From assembly GCA_900016875.1 (NCBI GenBank), contig FCNR01000071.1:31673-95672 (forward strand): a stretch of DNA of 64,000 nucleotides, given 5' to 3'. The position numbers and the translations under genes are program-made. The notes below the pieces were generated by a model. It saw only the letters and a list, made by a program, of their open reading frames with translations, had not been told where the DNA came from and searched no databases. Of the stretch, positions 24,268 to 32,719 are shown piece after piece. Source of the DNA: Eubacteriaceae bacterium CHKCI004. GTDB lineage: Bacteria > Bacillota > Clostridia > Lachnospirales > Lachnospiraceae. The number at the start of each line of letters is the position of its first letter. The stretch's first letter is position 1.

Positions 24268-24615
24268 ATGAAAGACATTATCAAAAGCATTGAAGATGCA
24301 CAGTTAAAACCAGAAGTAGACAGCTTCCGTGTTGGAGACACTGTACGCGTTTCCGCAAAGGTAGTTGAGGGAACCCGTGAAAGAATTCAGGTATTCGAAG
24401 GTACTGTTATCAAAAGACAGAACGGCGGAGCAAAAGAGACATTTACTGTAAGAAAGTTCTCTAACGGCATCGGTGTTGAGAAGACCTGGCCTGTACATTC
24501 TCCAATCGTTACAAAGATTGAAGTAATCAGAAAAGGTAAAGTAAGAAGAGCAAAACTTTACTACTTACGTGACAGAATCGGTAAGAAGGCTAAGGTTAAA
24601 GAGTTAGTTAAATAG
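24268..24615 (+). CDS. rplS: 50S ribosomal protein L19
   Basis: 115 residues at the 30S-50S interface. Characteristic [32 protein letters not shown] and FPLHSP-equivalent [13 protein letters not shown] are visible. The start at 24268 ([10 protein letters not shown]) has AGGAGG upstream; in-frame codons from 24211 are leader. Confidence 0.98.
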   Translation: MKDIIKSIEDAQLKPEVDSFRVGDTVRVSAKVVEGTRERIQVFEGTVIKRQNGGAKETFTVRKFSNGIGVEKTWPVHSPIVTKIEVIRKGKVRRAKLYYLRDRIGKKAKVKELVK

Positions 24616-24630
24616 TATCAGAGGATGAGA

Positions 24631-24662
24631 CAGGGGCGAGTATTTATACTTGCCCTGTTTTA
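24631..24662 (+). terminator. Terminator between rplS and lepB
   Basis: CAGGGGCGAGTA (24631-24642) pairs with TACTTGCCCTG (24647-24657), one bulge, then TTTT. Confidence 0.65.
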
Positions 24663-24680
24663 CCATATGGAGATTTTGTT

Positions 24681-25226
24681 ATGGCAGTAAAAAACTATCG
24701 ATACAAGGAAAGAAGAGACCGTATGATTCGCAGGATTGGTCTGTGGGTCGGTGAGATTGCGGCAGTGATTCTGCTGGCCTTTGTGATCATCCAGTTCTGT
24801 TTTCAGACAGTGACGGTACATGGTGAGTCCATGCAGCCTACCTATTATGAGGGGGATACGCTGCTGGTAAATAAGCTCAGTTATCGCATCGGCGATCCGG
24901 GGCGCTATGATCCGGTACTGCTGGAGATTGAAAACGGAACTGCCGTTCATTATACGGTAAAGAGAGTGATTGGACTGCCGGGTGAGACCGTGCAGATCAC
25001 CGGGGGAGAGATACTGATTGACGGTGAGGCGCTGGATTATTCCTTCGAGGAAGAGATTCTGTCTGCGGGACTGGCGGCTTACGAAGTGGAACTTGGTGAA
25101 GATGAATATTTTGTCATGGGAGACAACTGCAATAACAGTGAGGATTCCAGGGTGGCGAATATCGGAAATATAAAAAGAACACAATTTGTCGGTAAAATAG
25201 CAGGAAGAATTGGCAGCGGCAAATAA
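24681..25226 (+). CDS. lepB: Signal peptidase I (first copy)
   Basis: Membrane-anchored serine protease that cleaves Sec signal peptides on the outer face. One N-terminal helix (residues 22-40), catalytic S50 in HGESMQPT, general base K94 in VKRVIGLPGE and box E GDNCNNSEDSR. At 181 residues it is the compact Gram-positive type. It and a second lepB flank rbgA. The N-terminal tail is basic, consistent with an N-in topology. Confidence 0.93.
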   Translation: MAVKNYRYKERRDRMIRRIGLWVGEIAAVILLAFVIIQFCFQTVTVHGESMQPTYYEGDTLLVNKLSYRIGDPGRYDPVLLEIENGTAVHYTVKRVIGLPGETVQITGGEILIDGEALDYSFEEEILSAGLAAYEVELGEDEYFVMGDNCNNSEDSRVANIGNIKRTQFVGKIAGRIGSGK

Positions 25227-25288
25227 TCTGAAAAAACGGCTCGGTCAAATGTTTCGCGCAGAGCCAGCCGGGAAAAATGGAGGATGAT

Positions 25289-26149
25289 ATGCATTTTCAA
25301 TGGTATCCGGGACATATGACTAAGGCCCGGCGAATGATGCAGGAGAATATTAAGCTCATTGATCTGATGGTGGAACTGGTGGACGCCAGAGTGCCTTACA
25401 GCAGTAAGAATCCGGATATTGATGAGCTGGCAAGAAATAAATCCAGACTGATCATTTTAAATAAGGTGGATATGGCGGACGCTCAGGTGACAAAGGAATG
25501 GGAAGAGTATTATAAAGAGAAAGGTTTCTTTGTGGCAAAGGTTAATTCGCAGAAAGGCGCCGGAATCAAGGAAGTGAAGAAGCTGGTGGAAGAAGCGTGC
25601 CGCGAGAAAAAAGAGCGGGACAGAAAGAGGGGCATCCTTAATCGGCCGGTACGGGCCATGGTTGCGGGAATTCCCAACGTGGGCAAATCCACTTTCATCA
25701 ATTCATTTGCGGGAAAAGCCTGTGCAAAAACCGGAAATAAGCCGGGCGTGACAAAAGGCAAGCAGTGGATTAAAATTAATAAGAACGTAGAATTGCTGGA
25801 TACGCCGGGGATTTTATGGCCTAAGTTTGAGGATCAGGCAGTTGGTCTCCGTCTGGCGTGGATTGGTTCCATCAAGGAAGAGATATTAAACACCACAGAA
25901 CTGACGACGGAACTGCTGCAGTTTTTATGCGCACAGTATCCGGGAGTTATAAAAGAACGCTACGGTGTCGGGGAAGAAGGAGATGCTGTGGAGATTCTCT
26001 CAAAGATTGCGGAAATCCGGGGCTGTCTTATGAAAGGCAGTCAGGTGGATGTGGAGAAAGCAGGACTTCTTGTTCTTGATGACTACCGTTCCCTGCGGCT
26101 GGGGCAGATATCTTTGGAGCGGCCGGCGGATTTTACGGAAACAGTCTGA
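25289..26149 (+). CDS. rbgA: Ribosome biogenesis GTPase RbgA (YlqF)
   Basis: Circularly permuted GTPase required for late 50S assembly. G4 (NKVDMAD, about 60) precedes G1 (GIPNVGKST, about 128) and G3 (DTPGILWPK), the diagnostic order. The start at 25289 (MHFQWYPGHM) has GGAGG upstream; ATG at 25277 is part of the ribosome binding site region. Length 286 residues. Confidence 0.96.
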   Translation: MHFQWYPGHMTKARRMMQENIKLIDLMVELVDARVPYSSKNPDIDELARNKSRLIILNKVDMADAQVTKEWEEYYKEKGFFVAKVNSQKGAGIKEVKKLVEEACREKKERDRKRGILNRPVRAMVAGIPNVGKSTFINSFAGKACAKTGNKPGVTKGKQWIKINKNVELLDTPGILWPKFEDQAVGLRLAWIGSIKEEILNTTELTTELLQFLCAQYPGVIKERYGVGEEGDAVEILSKIAEIRGCLMKGSQVDVEKAGLLVLDDYRSLRLGQISLERPADFTETV

Positions 26150-26164
26150 TGGGAGGAATGAAAG

Positions 26165-26770
26165 ATGGAAGAAAAGCAGCAGAGTGAGGTTTCAGATACA
26201 AGAAAGAAACATGACCCGGTGGAGGGCAAAAAGAAAAATATCATGAAAGACATTCTGGGTACGATCGCTTATGTGGCGGTGATTTGTCTCGTTGTATTTC
26301 TGGTTCTGCGGTATGTTGGACAAAGAACCGTGGTAAACGGACATTCTATGGACCCAACCCTGGCTCACGGTGAAAATCTGATCATGGATAAGATATCCTA
26401 TCATTTTTCTGATCCGAAAAGATTTGATATTGTGATTTTCCCGGGACCGGAAGAAGAAGGCGAGCAGTATTTTATCAAGAGAGTGATCGGCCTGCCGGGA
26501 GAGACTGTGCAGATTATAGACGGAAAGGTTTATATAAACGGTGAGGAGCTGACCGATGACGTATACGGTATCACGGACTACATTGAGGAGCCGGGTATCG
26601 CTGAGGAGCCGCTGACCCTGGGAGAAGACGAGTATTTCTGTCTGGGAGACAACCGGCCGGTAAGCTACGACAGCCGCTACGAGGCGGTAGGAACAGTGCA
26701 CCGTTCCGAGATTATCGGAAAGGTCTGGATACGGATCTGGCCGCTATCTGAATTCGGGCCGGTGGATTAG
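26165..26770 (+). CDS. lepB: Signal peptidase I (second copy)
   Basis: 201 residues. After a basic N-terminal tail of about 28 residues comes one membrane helix (LGTIAYVAVICLVVFLVL), catalytic S61 in NGHSMDPT, base K105 in IKRVIGLPGE and box E GDNRPVSYDSR. It is closer to consensus in box E than the upstream copy, whose NCNNSEDSR is unusual, so the two probably differ in substrate preference. It starts 15 nt after rbgA. Confidence 0.93.
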   Translation: MEEKQQSEVSDTRKKHDPVEGKKKNIMKDILGTIAYVAVICLVVFLVLRYVGQRTVVNGHSMDPTLAHGENLIMDKISYHFSDPKRFDIVIFPGPEEEGEQYFIKRVIGLPGETVQIIDGKVYINGEELTDDVYGITDYIEEPGIAEEPLTLGEDEYFCLGDNRPVSYDSRYEAVGTVHRSEIIGKVWIRIWPLSEFGPVD

Positions 26771-26807
26771 GGTTCAGCTTACAGTACGTATAAAAAGAGG
26801 AAGATTC

Positions 26808-27569
26808 ATGGCTGTAAAAAGCATACGAGAGATAAAAGAAGAATTCAAACAGATTCCTCCGGAGAAGCTTCCGGAGTACATGGATCTGTACCGGGATGAC
26901 AGCAGAAAGGGCGTGCAGGACTTTCTGAAGACGCAGGAGAATCGGATGAAAAAGTATGAGGCGGAGCTTGTGCGTATTGAGGAGCTTTGCTCTTTCGAGA
27001 AAAAGTACAGCGATTACTCCTATATCTGCGGTGTGGACGAGGTGGGAAGAGGACCTCTCGCGGGACCGGTGGTGGCAGGAGCAGTCATCCTGCCGAAAGA
27101 CTGCCGGATTCTCTATATCAATGATTCCAAGAAACTTTCCGCCAAAAAGCGGGAGGAGCTCTCCGCGGAGATTCAGGAGAAGGCCCTTGCCGTCGGCATC
27201 GGGCTGTCCACTCAGGACAGGATTGATGAGATCAATATCCTGCAGGCCACTTACGAGGCCATGCGAAAGGCCATCGCCTCGCTGTCTGTGGAACCGTCTC
27301 TTCTGTTAAACGATGCGGTGACCATCCCGGCTGTGGATATTCCGCAGGTGGCCATTGTAAAGGGCGACGCCAGAAGTATTTCCATCGGCGCGGCCAGTAT
27401 CGTGGCAAAGGTATATAGAGACAGGATGATGGAAGAATATGATAAAATGTATCCGGGTTACGGATTTGCGTCCAATAAAGGTTACGGCTCAAAGGAACAT
27501 ATCGAAGCGCTGCACCGGATGGGACCTTGCCCACTGCATCGGAGAAGTTTTCTGAAGTCGATCCTGTAA
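26808..27569 (+). CDS. rnhB: Ribonuclease HII
   Basis: Removes ribonucleotides and RNA primers from DNA. The active-site motif CGVDEVGRGPLAGPVVAGAV supplies Asp and Glu, with NDSKKLSAKKRE and SIGAASIVAKVYRD further on. The first ~70 residues are an N-terminal extension (SIREIKEEF onward) common to Firmicutes RNase HII. Length 253 residues. Confidence 0.96.
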   Translation: MAVKSIREIKEEFKQIPPEKLPEYMDLYRDDSRKGVQDFLKTQENRMKKYEAELVRIEELCSFEKKYSDYSYICGVDEVGRGPLAGPVVAGAVILPKDCRILYINDSKKLSAKKREELSAEIQEKALAVGIGLSTQDRIDEINILQATYEAMRKAIASLSVEPSLLLNDAVTIPAVDIPQVAIVKGDARSISIGAASIVAKVYRDRMMEEYDKMYPGYGFASNKGYGSKEHIEALHRMGPCPLHRRSFLKSIL

Positions 27570-27630
27570 GAAAATTGAAAAAATATTTAGCAGCATGCAT
27601 GCGAGGGGACGCTGCAAAAAAGGAGCATAA

Positions 27631-28002
27631 ATGAAAAACAGAAAAGAGCAGGGACGCGCTGGAGAGACCGCGGCGGCATCTTTTCTGAAAAAACAGGGAG
27701 TGCGTATTCTGCTACATAATTATCAGTGCCGGTGGGGTGAGATTGACCTGATCGGCCAAGAAGAAAATACGCTGCTCATCGTGGAAGTAAAAACACGGAC
27801 AAGCAGCCGGCAGGGATATCCCTGCGAGGCTGTGGACGTAAGGAAACAGCGGAAAATCTGCCGGGTGTACGATCATTTCCGCATGGAGCGCCGACTGGAC
27901 GACTGTCAGCCGGTGCGGTTTGATGTGGTGGAGGTCGTGGAGACTGTCGGCGGATATTATTGCCGCTGGATAAAAAATGCCTTCGAGTATCAGGGAATGT
28001 GA
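27631..28002 (+). CDS. yraN: YraN family (UPF0102) endonuclease-like protein
   Basis: 123 residues with a restriction-endonuclease-like fold. The catalytic pattern is visible as GEIDLIGQEENTLLIVEVKTR (Glu, Asp, then E-x-K), preceded by the conserved GRAGETAAASFL. The exact substrate is unknown; the family sits beside rnhB in many genomes, as here. AAGGAG upstream is strong. Confidence 0.92.
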   Translation: MKNRKEQGRAGETAAASFLKKQGVRILLHNYQCRWGEIDLIGQEENTLLIVEVKTRTSSRQGYPCEAVDVRKQRKICRVYDHFRMERRLDDCQPVRFDVVEVVETVGGYYCRWIKNAFEYQGM

Positions 28003-28053
28003 AGAGTCTGTAACGGAGCGGAAGACATAGCGAAAAAGAATGAGGAGATAATC

Positions 28054-28905
28054 ATGGAGTGGAATTATGCCAATAAGAATCATTCAACTATTATCAACGA
28101 GAAAAATGGCGTGGTGTATCTGACCTTTCCAAAGCTGGCGGCCGCCGGTGTGCGTCATGGATTTTCCACCCGCATGGGAGGCGTCAGCAAAGGGTATCTG
28201 GGAACTATGAATCTGTCCTTTACCAGAGGAGACAGGGAAGAAAATGTCCGGGAGAACTTCCGTCGGATTGCGGACGCCATCGGATTCCGGGAGGAACAGC
28301 TTGTGTTTTCCGCGCAGGTTCATGAGACAAAGATTCGGAAAGTGACAGCGGCAAACAGGGGTGAGGGTATTACAAAGGAGACGGCGCCTGGCATCGACGG
28401 CCTTGCCACCGATGAAGCGGACGTTCCGCTTTATACCTCTTACGCGGACTGTGTGCCGCTGTTATTTTATGATCCGCAAAAGAAAGTTGTCGCCATGGCT
28501 CATTCCGGATGGCGGGGAACTGCCGCCCGCATCGGGGCGAAGATGGTACATTTCATGGAAAAGGAATACGGCAGCCGGGCGGAGAATATCATCGCGGCTG
28601 TCGGGCCGTCCATCTGCAGGAAATGTTATGAGGTCAGTGAGGACGTGGCACAGGCGTTCCGGGAAGCATTCCGGCCGGAACAGTTTCCGCTGCTTTTTGA
28701 TGAGAAAGGGCAGGGTAAATATCAGCTTGATCTGTGGGAAGCCAACCGGATCATTCTCACGGAGGCGGGAATCCTGCCGGAACATCTGGACGTCACCGAT
28801 CTTTGCACCTGCTGCAACCATGACAAGCTCTTTTCCCACAGAGCCAGCCACGGGAAGCGGGGAAATATGGGATGTTTTATGTGTTTGGACGCCGAAACAG
28901 AATAA
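28054..28905 (+). CDS. pgeF: Peptidoglycan editing factor PgeF (laccase-domain, YfiH)
   Basis: 283-residue multicopper-like fold protein of the YfiH/PgeF family that corrects misincorporated L-Ser in peptidoglycan or acts as a purine nucleoside phosphorylase/deaminase. Signatures HGFSTRMGGVSKG, the zinc-site motif AHSGWRGTAARIG, GPSICRKCYEV and TDLCTCCNHDKLFSHRASHG are visible. It is 19 nt upstream of the DUF512 gene. Confidence 0.9.
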   Translation: MEWNYANKNHSTIINEKNGVVYLTFPKLAAAGVRHGFSTRMGGVSKGYLGTMNLSFTRGDREENVRENFRRIADAIGFREEQLVFSAQVHETKIRKVTAANRGEGITKETAPGIDGLATDEADVPLYTSYADCVPLLFYDPQKKVVAMAHSGWRGTAARIGAKMVHFMEKEYGSRAENIIAAVGPSICRKCYEVSEDVAQAFREAFRPEQFPLLFDEKGQGKYQLDLWEANRIILTEAGILPEHLDVTDLCTCCNHDKLFSHRASHGKRGNMGCFMCLDAETE

Positions 28906-28924
28906 AAATGCAGGGAGAACGACT

Positions 28925-30238
28925 ATGAAAAAACAATGGCATCTCATCACCGGGGTGGAGCCGGGAAGCATTGCGGAGGAATGCGGACTGGAGCCGGGAG
29001 ACCGGATCGGGGCCATCAACGGTCATGAGATAGAAGATTTTTTTGATTATCAATATTATATAGAAGAAGAATTTTTGAGTGTGGAAGTTCTGACCAGAGA
29101 CGATGAGGAATGTACGCTCGAGATAGAGAAAGAGGAAGAAGAAGACCTGGGTCTTGCCTTTGAATCCTTCTTGATGGATGAATATAATTCCTGCTGCAAT
29201 AAATGTATGTTCTGCTTTATTGATCAGATGCCGCCGGGGATGAGAGATACCCTGTATTTTAAGGACGACGATTCGCGGCTGTCCTTTCTGCAGGGCAATT
29301 ATATCACTCTCACCAACATGAAGGAAAAGGATGTGGAGCGGGTCATCCGCTATCATCTGGCTCCCATCAATATTTCTGTTCACACCACCAATCCGGAGCT
29401 TCGCTGCCGGATGCTTCACAATCGTTTTGCGGGAGATGTGCTGGAAAAGATCCGCCGCTTTTCTGAGGCGGGTATTCCTATGAACAGCCAGGTGGTGCTC
29501 TGCAAAGGAATCAACGACGGAGAGGAACTGGATAGGACCATCCGGGAGCTGGGAGAGTTTCTTCCATATATGGAGAGCCTTTCCGTGGTTCCGGTGGGGC
29601 TGACAAAGTACCGGGATGATCTTCCGAAGCTTGACGCCTTCACACGGGAGGACGCCGGAAAAGTGCTTGCCCAGATCCAGGGCTGGCAGAAACATTTTCT
29701 GGAAGAAAACGGCACGTCCTTCGTTCACGCCAGTGATGAGTGGTTCATTCTGGCAGGGGAGGAGTTTCCTCCTGTGGATTACTATGAGGGCTTCGGGCAG
29801 CTGGAAAACGGCGTCGGCATGATGCGTCTGCTCATCTCCGAGGTGGAGGAAAGCCTCACGCAGCTTGCCGGAGATGACCGGGAGAAAACGGTGTCCGTCG
29901 CCACGGCGAAGCTTGCGTATCCGACCATCGAGAAGCTGGCCGCGCAGGTGATGGAAAAGTATCCGAACGTGCATATACATGTATACTGCATTGAGAATAC
30001 ATTTTTTGGCGAGCAGATCACCGTCACGGGACTTCTCACCGGACAGGACATCAGAAAGCAGCTTGCCGGCCGGGAACTGGGGGACGAGCTTCTTCTTCCG
30101 TGCAATGTGCTGAAGGCCGATGAGGACATTTTTCTTGATGATATGAGCCTTTCGGAGCTTTCCGAAGCTTTACAAGTGCCGGTGAATATTATACAATCAG
30201 AAGGACAAGATTTTGTAAATAAAATAATCAGTATGTAA
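28925..30238 (+). CDS. DUF512 protein with PDZ and radical-SAM-like domain
   Basis: 437 residues. An N-terminal PDZ domain (VEPGSIAEECGLEPGDRIGAINGHEI) is followed by a region with CCNKCMFCFIDQMPPGMR, which carries a CxxxC/CxxC cysteine set like a radical SAM cluster motif, then a TIM-barrel-like stretch and the C-terminal DUF512 domain. Function is unknown; the gene is often next to der, as here. The ATG at 28925 gives the PDZ start; the frame stays open to 28361 but that part overlaps pgeF and is rejected. Confidence 0.87.
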   Translation: MKKQWHLITGVEPGSIAEECGLEPGDRIGAINGHEIEDFFDYQYYIEEEFLSVEVLTRDDEECTLEIEKEEEEDLGLAFESFLMDEYNSCCNKCMFCFIDQMPPGMRDTLYFKDDDSRLSFLQGNYITLTNMKEKDVERVIRYHLAPINISVHTTNPELRCRMLHNRFAGDVLEKIRRFSEAGIPMNSQVVLCKGINDGEELDRTIRELGEFLPYMESLSVVPVGLTKYRDDLPKLDAFTREDAGKVLAQIQGWQKHFLEENGTSFVHASDEWFILAGEEFPPVDYYEGFGQLENGVGMMRLLISEVEESLTQLAGDDREKTVSVATAKLAYPTIEKLAAQVMEKYPNVHIHVYCIENTFFGEQITVTGLLTGQDIRKQLAGRELGDELLLPCNVLKADEDIFLDDMSLSELSEALQVPVNIIQSEGQDFVNKIISM

Positions 30239-30281
30239 AAGGGCTGTGAAGACGGCCAATATAGGAAAATGGAGGTAAGAC

Positions 30282-31604
30282 ATGAGTAAACCAGTTGTAG
30301 CAGTGGTGGGCCGTCCCAACGTGGGCAAGTCCACATTATTCAATGCGCTGGCGGGAAGCAGGATTTCCATCGTAGAAGATACCCCCGGAGTAACCAGAGA
30401 CCGGATTTATGCTGATGTTTCCTGGCTGAATTATCAGTTTACGCTGATTGACACGGGAGGCATTGAGCCGGAATCCAAAGATATCATTCTTTCCCAGATG
30501 CGGGAACAGGCGGAGACAGCTATTATGACCGCCGACGTGATCTTGTTCCTGACCGATGTACGGCAGGGACTTGTGGATGCGGATTTCAAGGTGGCGGATA
30601 TGCTCCGGCGTTCCGGACGTCCGGTACTTTTGATCGTCAATAAAGTGGACAGTTTTGAGAAGTTCATGCCGGATGTGTATGAGTTTTATAACCTGGGTCT
30701 CGGCGATCCGATTCCGATCTCTGCGGCGGGCAAAATGGGACTTGGCGATATGCTTGACGAGGTGGTGAAGCATTTTCCTGACGCGGCAGCGGAGGAGGAA
30801 GAGGATGAGCGGCCGAAGATCGCCGTTATTGGTAAGCCGAACGCCGGCAAGTCTTCTATTATTAACAAGCTGCTGGGCGAGGACAGAGTGATCGTCTCCC
30901 CGATTGCCGGAACAACCAGAGACGCCATTGACACGACCGTGACGAGAAACGGACAGGAGTATGTGTTCATCGACACGGCGGGTCTGCGCAGAAAGAGCAA
31001 GGTAAAGGAAGAACTGGAACGATACAGTATCATCCGTACCGTCACCGCGGTGGAGCGCTGTGATGTGGCAGTGCTCATCATCGACGCGGAGGAAGGCATC
31101 ACCGAGCAGGATGCGAAAATCGCAGGTATCGCTCATGAGCGCGGCAAAGGTATGATCATTGCCGTCAATAAATGGGATCTGATTGAGAAAGACAATCATA
31201 CTATGAAAGAGTTTACGGAGAAGATCTGGGAGAAGCTTTCCTACATGCCGTACGCGGAGCTTATTTTCCTGTCGGCTAAGACCGGGCAGCGTCTTCCGAA
31301 ACTCTTTGACCTCATTGACGCGGTTATCGCCAACTGTGCGCTTCGGGTACAGACCGGCGTGTTAAATGAGATCCTCACGGAGGCCATGGCCATGAAACAG
31401 CCGCCTTCCGATAAGGGCAAGAGACTCCGTATTTACTATATCACGCAGGTTTCGGTGAAGCCGCCTACCTTCGTGATGTTTATCAACGACAAGGATCTGA
31501 CGCATTTTTCCTATACAAGGTACATTGAGAATCAGATTCGTACTACTTTTGGTTTCCGGGGAACGCCAATCAAATTCATCTACCGGGAAAGAAAGGAGAA
31601 ATAA
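30282..31604 (+). CDS. der: Ribosome biogenesis GTPase Der (EngA)
   Basis: Double GTPase for 50S assembly. Two complete G domains: G1 GRPNVGKST with DTGGIE and NKVD, then GKPNAGKSS with DTAGLR and NKWD, followed by a KH-like C-terminal domain ([20 protein letters not shown]). Length 440 residues. Its stop shares one base with the plsY start (TAATG). Confidence 0.97.
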   Translation: MSKPVVAVVGRPNVGKSTLFNALAGSRISIVEDTPGVTRDRIYADVSWLNYQFTLIDTGGIEPESKDIILSQMREQAETAIMTADVILFLTDVRQGLVDADFKVADMLRRSGRPVLLIVNKVDSFEKFMPDVYEFYNLGLGDPIPISAAGKMGLGDMLDEVVKHFPDAAAEEEEDERPKIAVIGKPNAGKSSIINKLLGEDRVIVSPIAGTTRDAIDTTVTRNGQEYVFIDTAGLRRKSKVKEELERYSIIRTVTAVERCDVAVLIIDAEEGITEQDAKIAGIAHERGKGMIIAVNKWDLIEKDNHTMKEFTEKIWEKLSYMPYAELIFLSAKTGQRLPKLFDLIDAVIANCALRVQTGVLNEILTEAMAMKQPPSDKGKRLRIYYITQVSVKPPTFVMFINDKDLTHFSYTRYIENQIRTTFGFRGTPIKFIYRERKEK

Positions 31605-32242
31605 TGACAGGGCATATTGGGTATTTTATAGCAGCTATTATTGTGGGTTATTTTCTGGGATGTATCCAGACCGGATATTTTGTCGGCAGAATCTGCGGAC
31701 TGGATATCCGGCAGTACGGCAGCGGCAACGCGGGGACGACCAATGTGCTTCGTACCCTGGGCAAAAGCCGCGCGTTGATCACATTTCTCGGGGATGCGTT
31801 AAAGGGTATGATTCCGGTCCTCATCGTGAAGCTGGTCATCGGACCGGCAGTGCCGGATTTGAATTCAGAGCTTTTGCAGCTGGTTCTGGGATTTGCAGTG
31901 GTTCTCGGTCATGATTTCCCGTTCTTCCTTCATTTTAAAGGAGGAAAGGGAATCGCCACTTCAGCGGCAGTCATGATGGGATTTGACTGGAGAATGGGAC
32001 TTTGCTGTCTGGTGATTTTTGTGGTGGTCGTGGCTGCCACAAGATACGTTTCTCTGGCGTCCACGCTGCTCTCGGCAGCGCTCATCGCAGAAATTCTTAT
32101 CTTCTATCCGGGACGATGGGATTTATTTGTGCTGATCGTTCTTTACGCCGGATTTGCCATCTACCGCCACCGGGCCAATATCAAGCGCCTGCTGGCCGGT
32201 ACCGAAAGCAAGCTGGGACAGAAGGTGGAAGTAAAGAAATAG
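31604..32242 (+). CDS. plsY: Glycerol-3-phosphate acyltransferase PlsY
   Basis: Membrane enzyme that transfers acyl from acyl-phosphate to glycerol-3-phosphate, the first step of phospholipid synthesis. Motifs GSGNAGTTNVLRTLGK, GHDFPFFLHFKGGKG and five hydrophobic helices are visible. Length 212 residues. gpsA, which often follows in related genomes, is not present here; instead there is a 477-nt non-coding gap. Confidence 0.94.
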   Translation: MTGHIGYFIAAIIVGYFLGCIQTGYFVGRICGLDIRQYGSGNAGTTNVLRTLGKSRALITFLGDALKGMIPVLIVKLVIGPAVPDLNSELLQLVLGFAVVLGHDFPFFLHFKGGKGIATSAAVMMGFDWRMGLCCLVIFVVVVAATRYVSLASTLLSAALIAEILIFYPGRWDLFVLIVLYAGFAIYRHRANIKRLLAGTESKLGQKVEVKK

Positions 32243-32499
32243 TGATTTGTCGATTGGAACTGTGAGTTTTGAGATTATCAGAGGATGTATGAGCAGACGA
32301 GATTTGCGATGCTGTACACACCATAAAAAAACGCAGACGGGAAGCTCTTCTCCTCCACCTCGGCAGGCTGATTGCGGAAATATACATGATAACTTTTCCA
32401 TGACGCCTGCGCTCACAGTCGTCGCCGACCTTTCCCGCTGTGTTTTTCTATTGAGATATCATGCCGCAAATCTCTGTCTGACTGCATCACTCAGATTAC

Positions 32500-32528
32500 A
32501 AAAAATGCCTGTTCCAGATCGACAGCAT
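32500..32528 (-). terminator. Minus-strand terminator downstream of the ABC-F gene
   Basis: On the minus strand ATGCTGT (32528-32522) pairs with ACAGGCAT (32512-32505), one bulge, then six T. It is about 190 nt past the ABC-F stop codon. Confidence 0.4.
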
Positions 32529-32639
32529 CTGTACCCTTGTGGCTGACTCTTCGGCTGAAGGCCAAATCAGGCGAATTCATCTGTGAACAGTCAGAACATC
32601 ATCTGTTTTTCCAGAAACATTTATTTTATCACGTTGTAT

Positions 32640-32714
32640 ATTTGTGAATTTCCAGGTATCTGAACACAGCCTTCTCTGAAATAGCCTGTGTGGTATACTT
32701 GAAGATTCACAAAT
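32640..32714. repeat. Long imperfect inverted repeat
   Basis: ATTTGTGAAT (32640-32649) is matched by ATTCACAAAT (32705-32714). A second paired block, CACAG (32665-32669) with CTGTG (32686-32690), lies inside. It begins just past the ABC-F stop codon at 32720 on the minus strand. Confidence 0.6.
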
Positions 32715-32719
32715 CCCCA

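Larger units (their letters stand above)
32243..32719. other. 477-nt non-coding region with several hairpins
   Basis: Between the convergent plsY and ABC-F genes I find no convincing coding frame; short frames here have no family resemblance. Visible structures are a long imperfect hairpin at 32640-32714, a minus-strand terminator at 32500-32528, and, read on the minus strand, arms CATGATA/TATCATG and GCGG/CCGC that could close a branched RNA around 32380-32480. It could be a 3' untranslated region, a small RNA or the decayed remains of a lost gene. Confidence 0.4.

Noticed and set aside
28361..28924. In-frame 5' extension of the DUF512 gene
   Set aside because: It overlaps pgeF in another frame and precedes a clear PDZ N-terminus with its own start at 28925.
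32380..32480. Resemblance to a cobalamin riboswitch on the minus strand
   Set aside because: The conserved B12-box and GCCACTG core are absent, and no gene lies in the right place downstream.
32247..32546. 99-codon open frame after plsY
   Set aside because: No family resemblance, no ribosome binding site and Cys/His/Arg-rich composition typical of chance frames.
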